DNA of 5,698 bases from contig JAHHTV010000104.1 of assembly GCA_020024395.1 (NCBI GenBank), positions 1 to 5,698 of the forward strand, in the 5' to 3' direction. How positions within the stretch are numbered: the first letter of the stretch is position 1; each line of letters opens with the position of its first letter. The notes beneath the pieces are model-generated. The model saw only the letters and a list, made by a program, of their open reading frames with translations. It searched no databases and was not told the origin of the DNA. Of this stretch, positions 1-5,698 are shown in pieces. The stretch is from Anaerotignum sp. GTDB lineage: Bacteria; Bacillota; Clostridia; Lachnospirales; Anaerotignaceae. Position numbers and translations under genes: made by a program.

Positions 1-1
1 C

Positions 2-289
2 GGTAATGGCGATAACGGCGGTAATGGCGACAACGGCGGTAATGGCAACAACGGCGACAACGGCGGTAATGGCGACAACGGCGATAACGGCGATAACAGC
101 GATAACAGCGGTAATGGTGGTAACGGCAGCTCTGGTGGTAGCGGCAACTCTGGTGGTAGCGGCAACTCTAGCGGTAGCGGCAACTCTGGTGGTAGCGGTA
201 ACTCTGGTGGCAACGGCAGTTCTGGTGGTAGCGGCAGTTCTGGTGGTAACGGCAGCTCTGGTGGTAGTGGCAGCTCTGGTGGCAGCTCT
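2..289 (+). repeat. Tandem 18-bp repeats encoding a Gly/Asn/Ser-rich linker
   Basis: Ninety-six codons consist of hexapeptide units, first GGNGDN-like and then [12 protein letters not shown]-like, with a few three-residue DNG/DNS units between them. At DNA level the unit is about 18 bp built on GGTAATGGCGATAACGGC or GGTGGTAGCGGCAACTCT. The tract runs off the left edge, so its full length is unknown. Third positions here are often C or G, unlike the AT-rich codons of the rest of the gene. The peptide should be a flexible, disordered spacer between the unseen N-terminal domain and the wall-anchoring end. Imperfect tandem repeats of a multiple of three can change length by slippage without breaking the frame. 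Confidence 0.9.
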
Positions 290-1300
290 CAATCACATAC
301 CACACAGAAAACAGAAAAACCAAACACAGAAACTACTACACAACCAGATGGTACAATCACAGAAATTACCAAAAATCCAGATGACACAACTATCATAAAA
401 GTAGAGAAAAAAGATGGTACTACATCTACCACTACATTGGATAAAGAAGGTAATACACAAACACAGATAAACATACCAGAACAAGTCATCACAGAAGCAC
501 AGGAAAATGATGAACCTATATTATTGCCTATGTCACAAATTGCAGTCAATAAAGAAACAAATCAAACTTCTGCTATACAAATAGACATTGGCAATGCAAA
601 AAATGTTATGCTCTCTGTCCCTATGCAGAACCCCAACTCTAGTATGGTAGCTGTCGTTGTAAATGATGATGGTACAAAGCAAGTGATGCGTAAATGTGTT
701 GTGCATGAAAAAGATATGACTTTTGTTGCAAATGGAAACATGACCATTGAAATTGTAGACAATCAAAAAGCATTTCAGGATACCAACAACCATTGGGCAA
801 GCGATGCCATAGACTTTGTGACCAGTCATGAATTGTACAACGGCACAAAAAAAGCAACATTTTCTCCAAATGCTGCTATGACACGAGGTATGCTTGTCAA
901 AGTGCTGCACAATATGGAATATAATCCAAAAGTTGCAAGCAACCAAAATTTCTCTGATGTACAAAAAAATGCTTGGTTTGCAGATGCTGTGCAATGGGCT
1001 GTTGCAACAGATATTGTAAGTGGTTACAAAAACGACTTATTTGCACCTGAAAAAGACATTACAAGAGAAGACCTTGCTGTCATACTGTACAGATATGCAG
1101 GCAAACCTGCCACATCTCAAACCGAAATTGCTTTCCGTGATGCAGATGAAGTCAGCAATTACGCAAATACAGCCATTTGCTGGGCTGTGGAAACAGGCAT
1201 ATTAAGTGGTACAAATGACAACAAATTACAACCAAAGCAAACTGCAACACGTGCCGAAGTGGCAGCTATACTGATGCGTTATTTGCATACAACCATGTGA
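2..1300 (+). CDS. SLH-domain cell-surface protein, C-terminal part (5' end outside the window)
   Basis: The frame is open from base 2 to the TGA at 1298-1300, giving 432 visible residues with no start, so the N-terminus and any signal peptide lie upstream of the window. Residues 1-96 are Gly/Asn/Ser/Asp-rich repeats. Residues 114-157 are four 11-residue Asp-Gly-Thr units. Residues 158-256 look beta-rich ([20 protein letters not shown]), a segment I associate with clostridial proteins just ahead of SLH triplets. Three SLH domains follow at about 257-306, 316-367 and 377-430, each with an F-x-D start, an aromatic/Ala-rich helix and a TR motif (MTRGM, ITRED, ATRAE). SLH triplets normally bind secondary cell-wall polymers, so this part anchors the protein to the cell wall while the missing N-terminal part would carry its specific function. 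Two cysteines (232, 393) are unusual for an exported protein. A TTG at 437 is only an internal Leu codon. SLH identity is firm; the full protein's role is unknown. Confidence 0.93.
   Translation, partial: GNGDNGGNGDNGGNGNNGDNGGNGDNGDNGDNSDNSGNGGNGSSGGSGNSGGSGNSSGSGNSGGSGNSGGNGSSGGSGSSGGNGSSGGSGSSGGSSQSHTTQKTEKPNTETTTQPDGTITEITKNPDDTTIIKVEKKDGTTSTTTLDKEGNTQTQINIPEQVITEAQENDEPILLPMSQIAVNKETNQTSAIQIDIGNAKNVMLSVPMQNPNSSMVAVVVNDDGTKQVMRKCVVHEKDMTFVANGNMTIEIVDNQKAFQDTNNHWASDAIDFVTSHELYNGTKKATFSPNAAMTRGMLVKVLHNMEYNPKVASNQNFSDVQKNAWFADAVQWAVATDIVSGYKNDLFAPEKDITREDLAVILYRYAGKPATSQTEIAFRDADEVSNYANTAICWAVETGILSGTNDNKLQPKQTATRAEVAAILMRYLHTTM
341..472 (+). repeat. Four 11-residue Asp-Gly-Thr repeats in the SLH protein
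   Basis: Residues 114-157 split into four units of 11 residues: [33 protein letters not shown] and [11 protein letters not shown]. An acidic residue recurs at exactly 116, 127, 138 and 149, followed by Gly/Asp and then Thr/Asn. The pattern suggests short beta-hairpins with a turn at each Asp-Gly, a stalk-like spacer. The repeat is clear in protein but degenerate in DNA, so it is older than the 18-bp tract before it. Confidence 0.65.
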
Positions 1301-1347
1301 AAATGTTGCTAGTATATAAGAATAGATTTATTTTTTGATTTGATTTT

Positions 1348-1384
1348 CGTTTATGCGGTATACTACCGCATAAACGATTTTTTT
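1348..1384 (+). terminator. Intrinsic terminator of the SLH gene
   Basis: A perfect 13-bp stem (CGTTTATGCGGTA at 1348-1360, TACCGCATAAACG at 1364-1376) with a three-base loop is followed by a run of seven T at 1378-1384. It lies 47 bases after the SLH stop codon. The T run is only on the plus-strand side; on the minus strand the hairpin is followed by A-rich sequence. It is therefore a good terminator for the SLH gene and at best a weak one for the convergent FlxA-like gene ending at 1388. Confidence 0.9.
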
Positions 1385-1387
1385 ATA

Positions 1388-1702
1388 TCACACATATACG
1401 TCTATATACTTTCCTACGGTTTGTTGTTGATTGTTTTGATTTGTTTGTTCTTCTGCTAATTTTTCATCTTGTTTTTTTTGTTCTTTTTGTTGCAACTGTG
1501 CAATTTGTTTTTGTATCTTTTGTATTTGTTTTTCCAGTTTTCTGGCTTTTTCCGTATCTTTTGCTTGTAATGCCTCTTTTTTCTCTTTTATCAGGTTTTC
1601 CAGCTTTTGCTCTAGTGATTTGATTTGCTGATTTTGACCTGTCTGATTGTTTGCATTTGTATGCATTGGATATGCGCTTGCATGAATAGCACCAATCGAC
1701 AT
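1388..1702 (-). CDS. FlxA-like small coiled-coil protein
   Basis: This 104-residue protein is very rich in Gln, Lys and Glu. A short N-terminal segment (MSIGAIHASAYPM) without signal peptide or membrane helix precedes a long coiled coil at about 26-85 (QIKSLEQKLENLIKEKK onward, heptad-like Leu/Ile). A Gln/Asn-rich linker follows, then a short hydrophobic end (GKYIDVYV). The layout resembles the FlxA-like family (Pfam FlxA), named after a flagellar-sigma-dependent E. coli gene of unknown function; the assignment is from pattern only. The ATG at 1702 has a clear ribosome site (AAAAGGGGG, 7 bases before it). It lies 58 bases after the kinase stop and has its own promoter (1736-1764) with a paired-repeat operator just upstream, so it is probably a direct target of the adjacent LytTR regulator. 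It may act as a cytoplasmic scaffold or partner protein; its real function is unknown. Confidence 0.65.
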   Translation of the reverse strand: MSIGAIHASAYPMHTNANNQTGQNQQIKSLEQKLENLIKEKKEALQAKDTEKARKLEKQIQKIQKQIAQLQQKEQKKQDEKLAEEQTNQNNQQQTVGKYIDVYV

Positions 1703-1735
1703 AAAAATTCCCCCTTTTCTTTCTGATTTGTGTTC

Positions 1736-1764
1736 ATCATAAAGCCAATTTTATAATCATTCAA
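1736..1764 (-). promoter_or_regulatory. Promoter of the FlxA-like gene
   Basis: Read on the minus strand, TTGAAT (1764-1759) and TATGAT (1741-1736) are separated by exactly 17 bp. These match the sigma-A -35 and -10 consensus at four or five and at five of six positions. Transcription would start near 1730, leaving a leader of about 28 bases that contains the AAAAGGGGG ribosome site. The -35 box overlaps the last codons of the kinase gene. Confidence 0.7.
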
Positions 1765-3089
1765 TGCATTTGTTGTGAAATGTGGTTGTCTTGTTGTGAA
1801 ATGACAAGCAGTATATCCAATTTGAATATACCTTGCATAATATCTATGTGCATAGTACCTTGATACTTTTTGGCAACCATTTCTATATTGGATAGCCCAA
1901 TGCCGTATTTTGGTATATCTTGATTTTCTCTATCACAAGTATTTTCTATACAAAGCAAATAAAAATTACCTTTTTGTTTGCCAGAAATACAAATTTTCTT
2001 TTTTTCATGTTTGCACGCACAATTTGCTTGTATGGCATTATCTATGGCATTGGATAACAAAATACACCAATCCAAATCATTGATACCATTTGTTTTTGGA
2101 ATATGGAGTTTACATTGTATCTCTATCTCTTTTTGTGTTGCGACAGAAAATTTACTGCTCAATAATGCATCTACCACCACGTGATTGGTATGTATGGGAT
2201 ATGTCAAAGCATCTGAAATCTGTTCCAAGTTTTTCAAATATTGATAAGCATTTTCTGACTGATTTTTTTGCAATAGATTGCCTAAAATATTTAAGTGATT
2301 TTTCATATCATGGCGAAAAGCACGTGTCAATTCATATCTTGATTTTATTTCCTGCATATACGTTTGTTGTATTTTGGTTTGTTGTTGCAATAATTCTAAT
2401 TGCTGTTCTATTTTCTTGGCTTTTATCATTTTCTGAAAAACAAGCAATCCGCTCAAAAGGCAGATACTCGCTACACCATGAAATAAAAATACTTCCCCAT
2501 GCTGAACAACTGGAGAAATCATACCTTTTTCACTATCCCATACCATAACATTCCCATCAATATGCATGCTCACGAGCTTTTCTGTCAATGATATAAAAAA
2601 TACAGGTATCAATAGCAATAACAATGTCAAATGGTCTGTTTCTATCAAATTTTTGAAAAAATATTTCAAAATCAAATGCAATATTGCCATCAACAATATG
2701 GCTATGGTGAGCATAACCACCATGTCCGCATATTGCAAGACCAAAACATATTTTGCAGACATTTTCTCTATGATGTAATACGAAATAGAATATACCATAC
2801 CATAACAAACATGATATACCGATAAAATCAACAATGATATCGTCAAAGATTTGATACACTTTTTGGTTGTGAAATATCCAAAAACAGCAAACAAAAGCAT
2901 ATCCAGTGGCAGACATAATACTTTTGATAGCTGTGTCATATATTCCAGTTGATACACCACACCATATAATACACCATATAACAAACACAAATACCACTTT
3001 GTTTGTGTTTGGCAATACCGACAAAAATATATATAACATATCATGGGAATTACCATACCATACAATATATTGGGTATCCAAAAATCCAT
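1761..3089 (-). CDS. AgrC-like membrane sensor histidine kinase (GHKL ATPase)
   Basis: This is a 442-residue protein if started at 3089. The N-terminal half (about 5-220) has six or seven hydrophobic segments. A charged Gln/Glu/Lys-rich coiled coil (about 221-255) leads to the phospho-acceptor motif FRHDMKNHLNILGNLL with His260. The ATPase domain has an N-box (LLSNAIDNAIQAN, Asn347 and Asn351) and a G-box (YGIGLSNI, Gly396 and Gly398), the short GHKL form typical of AgrC-type kinases. It should sense a signal at the membrane, autophosphorylate and pass phosphate to the LytTR regulator encoded just upstream. Three ATG codons stand in tandem at 3095, 3092 and 3089. The GGGG ribosome site at 3100-3097 is 1, 4 and 7 bases from them, so 3089 is favoured; a start at 3095 would give 444 residues and a 4-base overlap. 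The C-terminal tail contains ISQQ twice, encoded by the operator repeats. The kinase family is firm; the ligand is unknown. Confidence 0.92.
   Translation of the reverse strand: MDFWIPNILYGMVIPMICYIYFCRYCQTQTKWYLCLLYGVLYGVVYQLEYMTQLSKVLCLPLDMLLFAVFGYFTTKKCIKSLTISLLILSVYHVCYGMVYSISYYIIEKMSAKYVLVLQYADMVVMLTIAILLMAILHLILKYFFKNLIETDHLTLLLLLIPVFFISLTEKLVSMHIDGNVMVWDSEKGMISPVVQHGEVFLFHGVASICLLSGLLVFQKMIKAKKIEQQLELLQQQTKIQQTYMQEIKSRYELTRAFRHDMKNHLNILGNLLQKNQSENAYQYLKNLEQISDALTYPIHTNHVVVDALLSSKFSVATQKEIEIQCKLHIPKTNGINDLDWCILLSNAIDNAIQANCACKHEKKKICISGKQKGNFYLLCIENTCDRENQDIPKYGIGLSNIEMVAKKYQGTMHIDIMQGIFKLDILLVISQQDNHISQQMH
1770..1803 (-). promoter_or_regulatory. Paired direct-repeat operator, probable LytTR regulator site
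   Basis: The 13-mer CATTTCACAACAA occurs twice without a mismatch, at 1803-1791 and 1782-1770 on the minus strand, 21 bp start to start. The proximal copy begins 18 bp before the -35 box of the FlxA-like promoter. LytTR-domain regulators such as AgrA and ComE are known to bind two short direct repeats about 21 bp apart just upstream of -35. The site lies wholly within the kinase coding sequence. The match to the regulator's own promoter region supports it as that regulator's site; this is inferred. Confidence 0.75.
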
Positions 3090-3091
3090 CA

Positions 3092-3796
3092 TCATTCCCC
3101 TTTTTTCATGTATTCTAACATCTTTTGCATAAATGCTTTATGACGCAATCTGGAAACAGGCACTTTTTCTGCATTTTCCAATAAAATTTCCCCATGCATA
3201 TACACTTGCAAATAATCAATATTGACAATATAACTTCTATGACATCGAAAAAAACGACCATCCAACTGTTTTTCGATATCTTCCAATTTTCCATAATAGT
3301 CTATGATACCCTCTTTTGTATGCAAATATATTTTGCGATTGATGACTTCACAATAATAAATGGTATGCATTGCAATGGATTTACACCAATTTACAGTTTG
3401 TATAAAAATTTTTTGTTCACTTTCTTTTTTGATACGTTTTATGGCACGTTTGCAGGAGCGTTCCAAACGGCTTTTTTCAATCGGTTTACAGATATAATCC
3501 ATTGCCTCCACTTCAAAAGCATCTGGCATATATTCTTTGAAAGCCGTCATAAATATCAGTATGCAATCTGCATTTTGTTCCCGTATTTTTTTTGCAAGTG
3601 TCATACCGTCCAAATCAGGCATTTGAATATCCAGATAAATCAAATCAAATGTATCATATGTATGCAACAATGCTTTTGGATTTGTATAGCACACAATATG
3701 AAAACATTCCTGCATTTGTTTGAGCATTGTAAAAAGTGTTTGTTTGATGTCATTGCATATTGCAATTTCATCATCACAAATAGCAATCCTGACCAT
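3092..3796 (-). CDS. LytTR-family response regulator (AgrA-like)
   Basis: This 234-residue protein has a receiver domain at 1-120 with the acidic pair Asp8/Asp9, phospho-acceptor Asp56 (LIYLDIQMPDLDG), Thr84 and Lys104 (the YICKPIE motif). A C-terminal LytTR DNA-binding domain follows at about 130-232, recognisable from YYCEVINRKIYLHT, FFRCHRSYIVNIDYL and VPVSRLRHKAF. All key receiver residues are present. The start at 3796 is chosen because AAAGGGGG ends 6 bases before it and MVRIAICDDE is the usual receiver beginning; upstream ATGs at 3820 and 3874 lack such a site. The stop codon meets the kinase start, so the two are co-translated. On phosphorylation it should bind paired direct repeats upstream of target promoters; candidates lie before its own gene (3881-3913) and before the FlxA-like gene (1770-1803). 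It is probably an autoregulated activator. Confidence 0.95.
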   Translation of the reverse strand: MVRIAICDDEIAICNDIKQTLFTMLKQMQECFHIVCYTNPKALLHTYDTFDLIYLDIQMPDLDGMTLAKKIREQNADCILIFMTAFKEYMPDAFEVEAMDYICKPIEKSRLERSCKRAIKRIKKESEQKIFIQTVNWCKSIAMHTIYYCEVINRKIYLHTKEGIIDYYGKLEDIEKQLDGRFFRCHRSYIVNIDYLQVYMHGEILLENAEKVPVSRLRHKAFMQKMLEYMKKGE

Positions 3797-3844
3797 AATA
3801 ATCCCCCTTTTATATGACATTTGCTTATTTTGACATATTTTTTT

Positions 3845-3874
3845 ATTATATCGTAAATAAAATATCACTTGCAA
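3845..3874 (-). promoter_or_regulatory. Promoter of the regulator-kinase operon
   Basis: On the minus strand a perfect TATAAT (3850-3845) lies 18 bp after TTGCAA (3874-3869), a four-of-six -35 box. Transcription would start near 3838, giving a leader of roughly 40 bases before the ATG at 3796. A weak -35 with a good -10 fits a promoter that needs an activator, which agrees with the repeats just upstream. Confidence 0.75.
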
Positions 3875-3880
3875 TCACAT

Positions 3881-3913
3881 AGGTGTGAAATGGTCTTTTT
3901 ATGTTGCAAAATG
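3881..3913 (-). promoter_or_regulatory. Paired direct-repeat operator of the regulator gene
   Basis: Minus-strand repeats CATTTTGCAACAT (from 3913) and CATTTCACACCTA (from 3892) start 21 bp apart. The proximal one starts 18 bp before the -35 box, exactly as at the FlxA-like promoter. The shared consensus is CATTTYRCAMC. I infer autoregulation by the LytTR protein. The two copies differ from each other more than the pair at 1770-1803, so this may be a weaker site. Confidence 0.7.
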
Positions 3914-3927
3914 AAAAAATTTCATAC

Positions 3928-3962
3928 AAAAAAGGTCTGTCACATACCAACAGACCTTTTTT
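3928..3962 (-). terminator. Intrinsic terminator of prfC
   Basis: A 13-bp stem pairs 3928-3940 (AAAAAAGGTCTGT) with 3950-3962 (ACAGACCTTTTTT) around a nine-base loop. Read on the minus strand it lies 7 bases after the prfC stop and ends in six T. The arms are A-rich and T-rich at both ends, so it could work in either direction, but no plus-strand gene runs into it. It separates prfC from the regulator operon, whose distal operator half begins only 14 bases further on. Confidence 0.88.
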
Positions 3963-3969
3963 ATCATTT

Positions 3970-5559
3970 TTAGCTATGATATTCTGTATCATCTACATCT
4001 AATGCTTCCACCAATTTCACTTCTGGGTTTTTCTGCATAAAATTGTTTAATGTGTATTCGTTTGCAAAAAGCAATATCGGGCGTTCAAAGTGGTCATATA
4101 CCAGCGTACTTCTTGGCACAACATAATCTTTGACATCTTTTGGAGAACCAGGGGCTACCCAACGAGCCACATTATAATCCAAATGCTCCATACGAATTTC
4201 AGAATTATATTCATTATTCAAACGATATTCAAATACTTCAAATTGCAGTTGCCCAACAGCCCCCAATATCACATCATTAAATTCATTGCGATATACTTGA
4301 ATTGCTCCTTCTTGTGCCAGTTGTTGTACACCTTTTTGAAATTGTTTTGCTTTCAAAGAATTGACAGGATGCACTCTCACAAACAATTCTGGCGGAAATG
4401 TTGGCAACGGTTCAAAGAATAATTTTTCTTTGCGGTCTGTCAATGTATCTCCAATTTGATAATTGCCACTATCATAAATACCAATAATATCCCCTGCAAT
4501 GGCAGTTTCCACAGTTTCTCTATCATTTGCCATCAGGTGTGTAGATTGGCTCAATTTCATTTGTTTTCCTGTACGAGAAAGCGTTACATTCATACCACGG
4601 GTAAATGTGCCAGAACAAATGCGGAAAAATGCCAATCTGTCACGGTGTGCAGGATTCATATTTGCTTGGATTTTGAATATAAAACCACTGAAAAATTCAT
4701 CTGTTGGTTGTACTTCGCCTGTTGTGGTTTTTCTAGCCCCTGGAGCGGGTGACCATTCCAAGAAATGTTTCAAAAATGGTGTAATACCAAAATCAGCCAA
4801 TGCAGAACCAAAAAATACAGGAGACAATTCACCATTTTTGATTGCCTGCAAATCAAAAGGATTTCCTGCACCATCCAACAATTCCATTTCACCACGCAAA
4901 ATATCTAAATTCGCATCAGAAATCACGCCCTCCAATGCATCCCCAAATACACCATTTGCCCCCAGTTCTATGACACCATCTTTTTGTTTGTACAAATACA
5001 CTTTGTTTTCCAATCTGTCATAAATGCCTTCAAATGTCAGCCCATTTCCAATCGGCCATGTCACAGCGGTAGATGGCAGTCCCAATGCATCCTCCAAATC
5101 TGCCATACAATCCAAAGGGTCTTGGGATTGTCTGTCTAATTTATTGATAAATGTAAATATGGGAATTTCCCGCATACTACAAACTTTGAACAATTTTTTT
5201 GTTTGTGCTTCCACACCTTTTGCCGCATCAATGACCATCACCGCACTATCCACAGAAGTCAATATACGATATGTGTCTTCCCCAAAGTCATTATGTCCAG
5301 GGGTATCCATAATCGAAACAATTTTACCTTCGTATTCAAATTGCATGACAGAAGAAGTCACGGAAATCCCTCTTTGTTTTTCAATTTCCATCCAGTCACT
5401 TTTTGCAAATTTTGCATTTCTTCTTGCTTTGACAGTGCCTGCCTCTCGGATTGCACCACCATGCAACAATAATTTTTCGGTCAATGTGGTTTTCCCTGCG
5501 TCAGGGTGAGAAATGATACCGAATATCCGACGTTTTTGTATTTCCTCTAAATGACTCAT
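3970..5559 (-). CDS. prfC: Peptide chain release factor 3 (RF3)
   Basis: This 529-residue translational GTPase is full length, the same size as E. coli RF3. The GTPase domain shows G1 HPDAGKT (18-24), switch I region RGISVTSS (63-70), G3 DTPGH (85-89), G4 NKLD (139-142) and G5 GSAL (251-254). A beta-barrel domain II follows at about 290-375 (FIFKIQANMNP, HRDRLAFFRICSG) and then an RF3-type C-terminal domain (VGQLQFEVFEYRL, 435-447). RF3 binds the ribosome after peptide release and drives off RF1 or RF2 with GTP, recycling them; it acts in the cytoplasm. The start is ATG 5559, with AAAGGAAAGGAAA upstream and the usual RF3 beginning. The open frame extends to 5661, but the extra 34 residues lack a ribosome site and do not look like RF3. 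It ends in its own terminator and is functionally unrelated to the downstream signalling genes. Confidence 0.98.
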   Translation of the reverse strand: MSHLEEIQKRRIFGIISHPDAGKTTLTEKLLLHGGAIREAGTVKARRNAKFAKSDWMEIEKQRGISVTSSVMQFEYEGKIVSIMDTPGHNDFGEDTYRILTSVDSAVMVIDAAKGVEAQTKKLFKVCSMREIPIFTFINKLDRQSQDPLDCMADLEDALGLPSTAVTWPIGNGLTFEGIYDRLENKVYLYKQKDGVIELGANGVFGDALEGVISDANLDILRGEMELLDGAGNPFDLQAIKNGELSPVFFGSALADFGITPFLKHFLEWSPAPGARKTTTGEVQPTDEFFSGFIFKIQANMNPAHRDRLAFFRICSGTFTRGMNVTLSRTGKQMKLSQSTHLMANDRETVETAIAGDIIGIYDSGNYQIGDTLTDRKEKLFFEPLPTFPPELFVRVHPVNSLKAKQFQKGVQQLAQEGAIQVYRNEFNDVILGAVGQLQFEVFEYRLNNEYNSEIRMEHLDYNVARWVAPGSPKDVKDYVVPRSTLVYDHFERPILLFANEYTLNNFMQKNPEVKLVEALDVDDTEYHS

Positions 5560-5698
5560 ATTGTGAATTTCCTTTCCTTTGCGAAATTTATTTTTTTCAA
5601 ACAACATTTTGTTTGCCCATAATATTTCTATTTTAACCGAAAGCAGAAAAAAATGGAACAAAAAACAATAATTTTTTTTGTATGTGTGAAAAATACAT
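5560..5698 (-). promoter_or_regulatory. Leader and probable promoter region of prfC
   Basis: This very AT-rich gap carries the prfC ribosome site (AAAGGAAAGGAAA, 5580-5568). The best -10 candidates on the minus strand are TATTAT (5624-5619) and TAAAAT (5635-5630). Neither has a convincing -35 at 16-18 bp, so the exact promoter is uncertain. No LytTR-like paired repeats, hairpin with T run or small gene is visible. Confidence 0.4.

Noticed and set aside
2..289. Short regular repeats as a possible CRISPR array
   Set aside because: The units are contiguous 18-bp imperfect repeats with no unique spacers, and they are in frame with a coding sequence.
6..398. Open frame of 130 residues, Ala/Thr/Val-rich, over the repeat tract
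   Set aside because: It is the +1 frame of the Gly/Asn/Ser-rich repeats; a stop-free repeat with a period divisible by three stays open in other frames. The true frame (from base 2) continues into the SLH domains.
3194..3817. 207-residue open frame on the plus strand opposite the response regulator
   Set aside because: It is antisense to a clear receiver-LytTR gene, has no ribosome site or recognisable domain, and its Phe/Ile/His-rich composition is typical of a reverse-strand shadow.
4885..4895. CATTTCACCAC, resembling one operator half-site, on the plus strand within prfC
   Set aside because: It has no partner 21 bp away and no promoter beside it, and lies inside coding sequence; a chance match.
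4499..5509. Two long same-frame open stretches on the plus strand opposite prfC (4499-5023 and 5024-5509)
   Set aside because: They are antisense to full-length RF3, show no family features, and are interrupted by a stop; they reflect codon bias of prfC.
5560..5661. 34-residue N-terminal extension of RF3
   Set aside because: The ATG at 5661 has no ribosome site and RF3 proteins begin close to the MSHLEEIQ-like segment; the ATG at 5559 gives the normal 529 residues.
5655..5690. A-run and T-run near the right edge as a possible terminator of an upstream gene
   Set aside because: Only A/T pairing is available, with no GC stem, and the window ends before any upstream gene can be seen.

Overview
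This window is AT-rich, with Shine-Dalgarno-led genes. It carries an S-layer-homology (SLH) surface protein, an AgrC/AgrA-type two-component pair, a FlxA-like coiled-coil protein and peptide chain release factor 3. Together these suggest a low-GC Gram-positive of the class Clostridia. I cannot name a genus from the sequence alone.

Layout. Positions 2-1300 (+) hold the 3' part of a surface protein whose start lies outside the window. It has a Gly/Asn/Ser-rich repeat tail, four 11-residue Asp-Gly-Thr repeats, a beta-rich segment and three C-terminal SLH domains. A strong intrinsic terminator at 1348-1384 closes it. Everything else is on the minus strand. In transcription order from the right: prfC (RF3, 5559 to 3970) with its terminator (3962-3928); a LytTR response regulator (3796 to 3092); a membrane GHKL histidine kinase overlapping it (3089 or 3095 to 1761); and a small FlxA-like coiled-coil protein (1702 to 1388).

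How the parts fit. The regulator/kinase pair looks like an Agr-type signalling pair, but no AgrB or AgrD gene is beside it. The main result is regulatory. The promoters of the regulator gene and of the FlxA-like gene share one architecture: two direct repeats related to CATTTCACAAC, spaced exactly 21 bp start to start, with the proximal repeat starting exactly 18 bp before the -35 hexamer. Paired repeats about two helical turns apart are the known binding pattern of LytTR regulators. I infer that the regulator activates its own operon and the FlxA-like gene. The second operator is written inside the last codons of the kinase gene, where it produces a duplicated Ile-Ser-Gln-Gln peptide. The window therefore appears to hold a small self-contained circuit of regulator, sensor and dedicated coiled-coil output, with the signal and the output's function unknown.

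There is no gene-free stretch longer than 300 bases. The gaps (1301-1387, 1703-1760, 3797-3969, 5560-5698) hold terminators, promoters and operators as listed.
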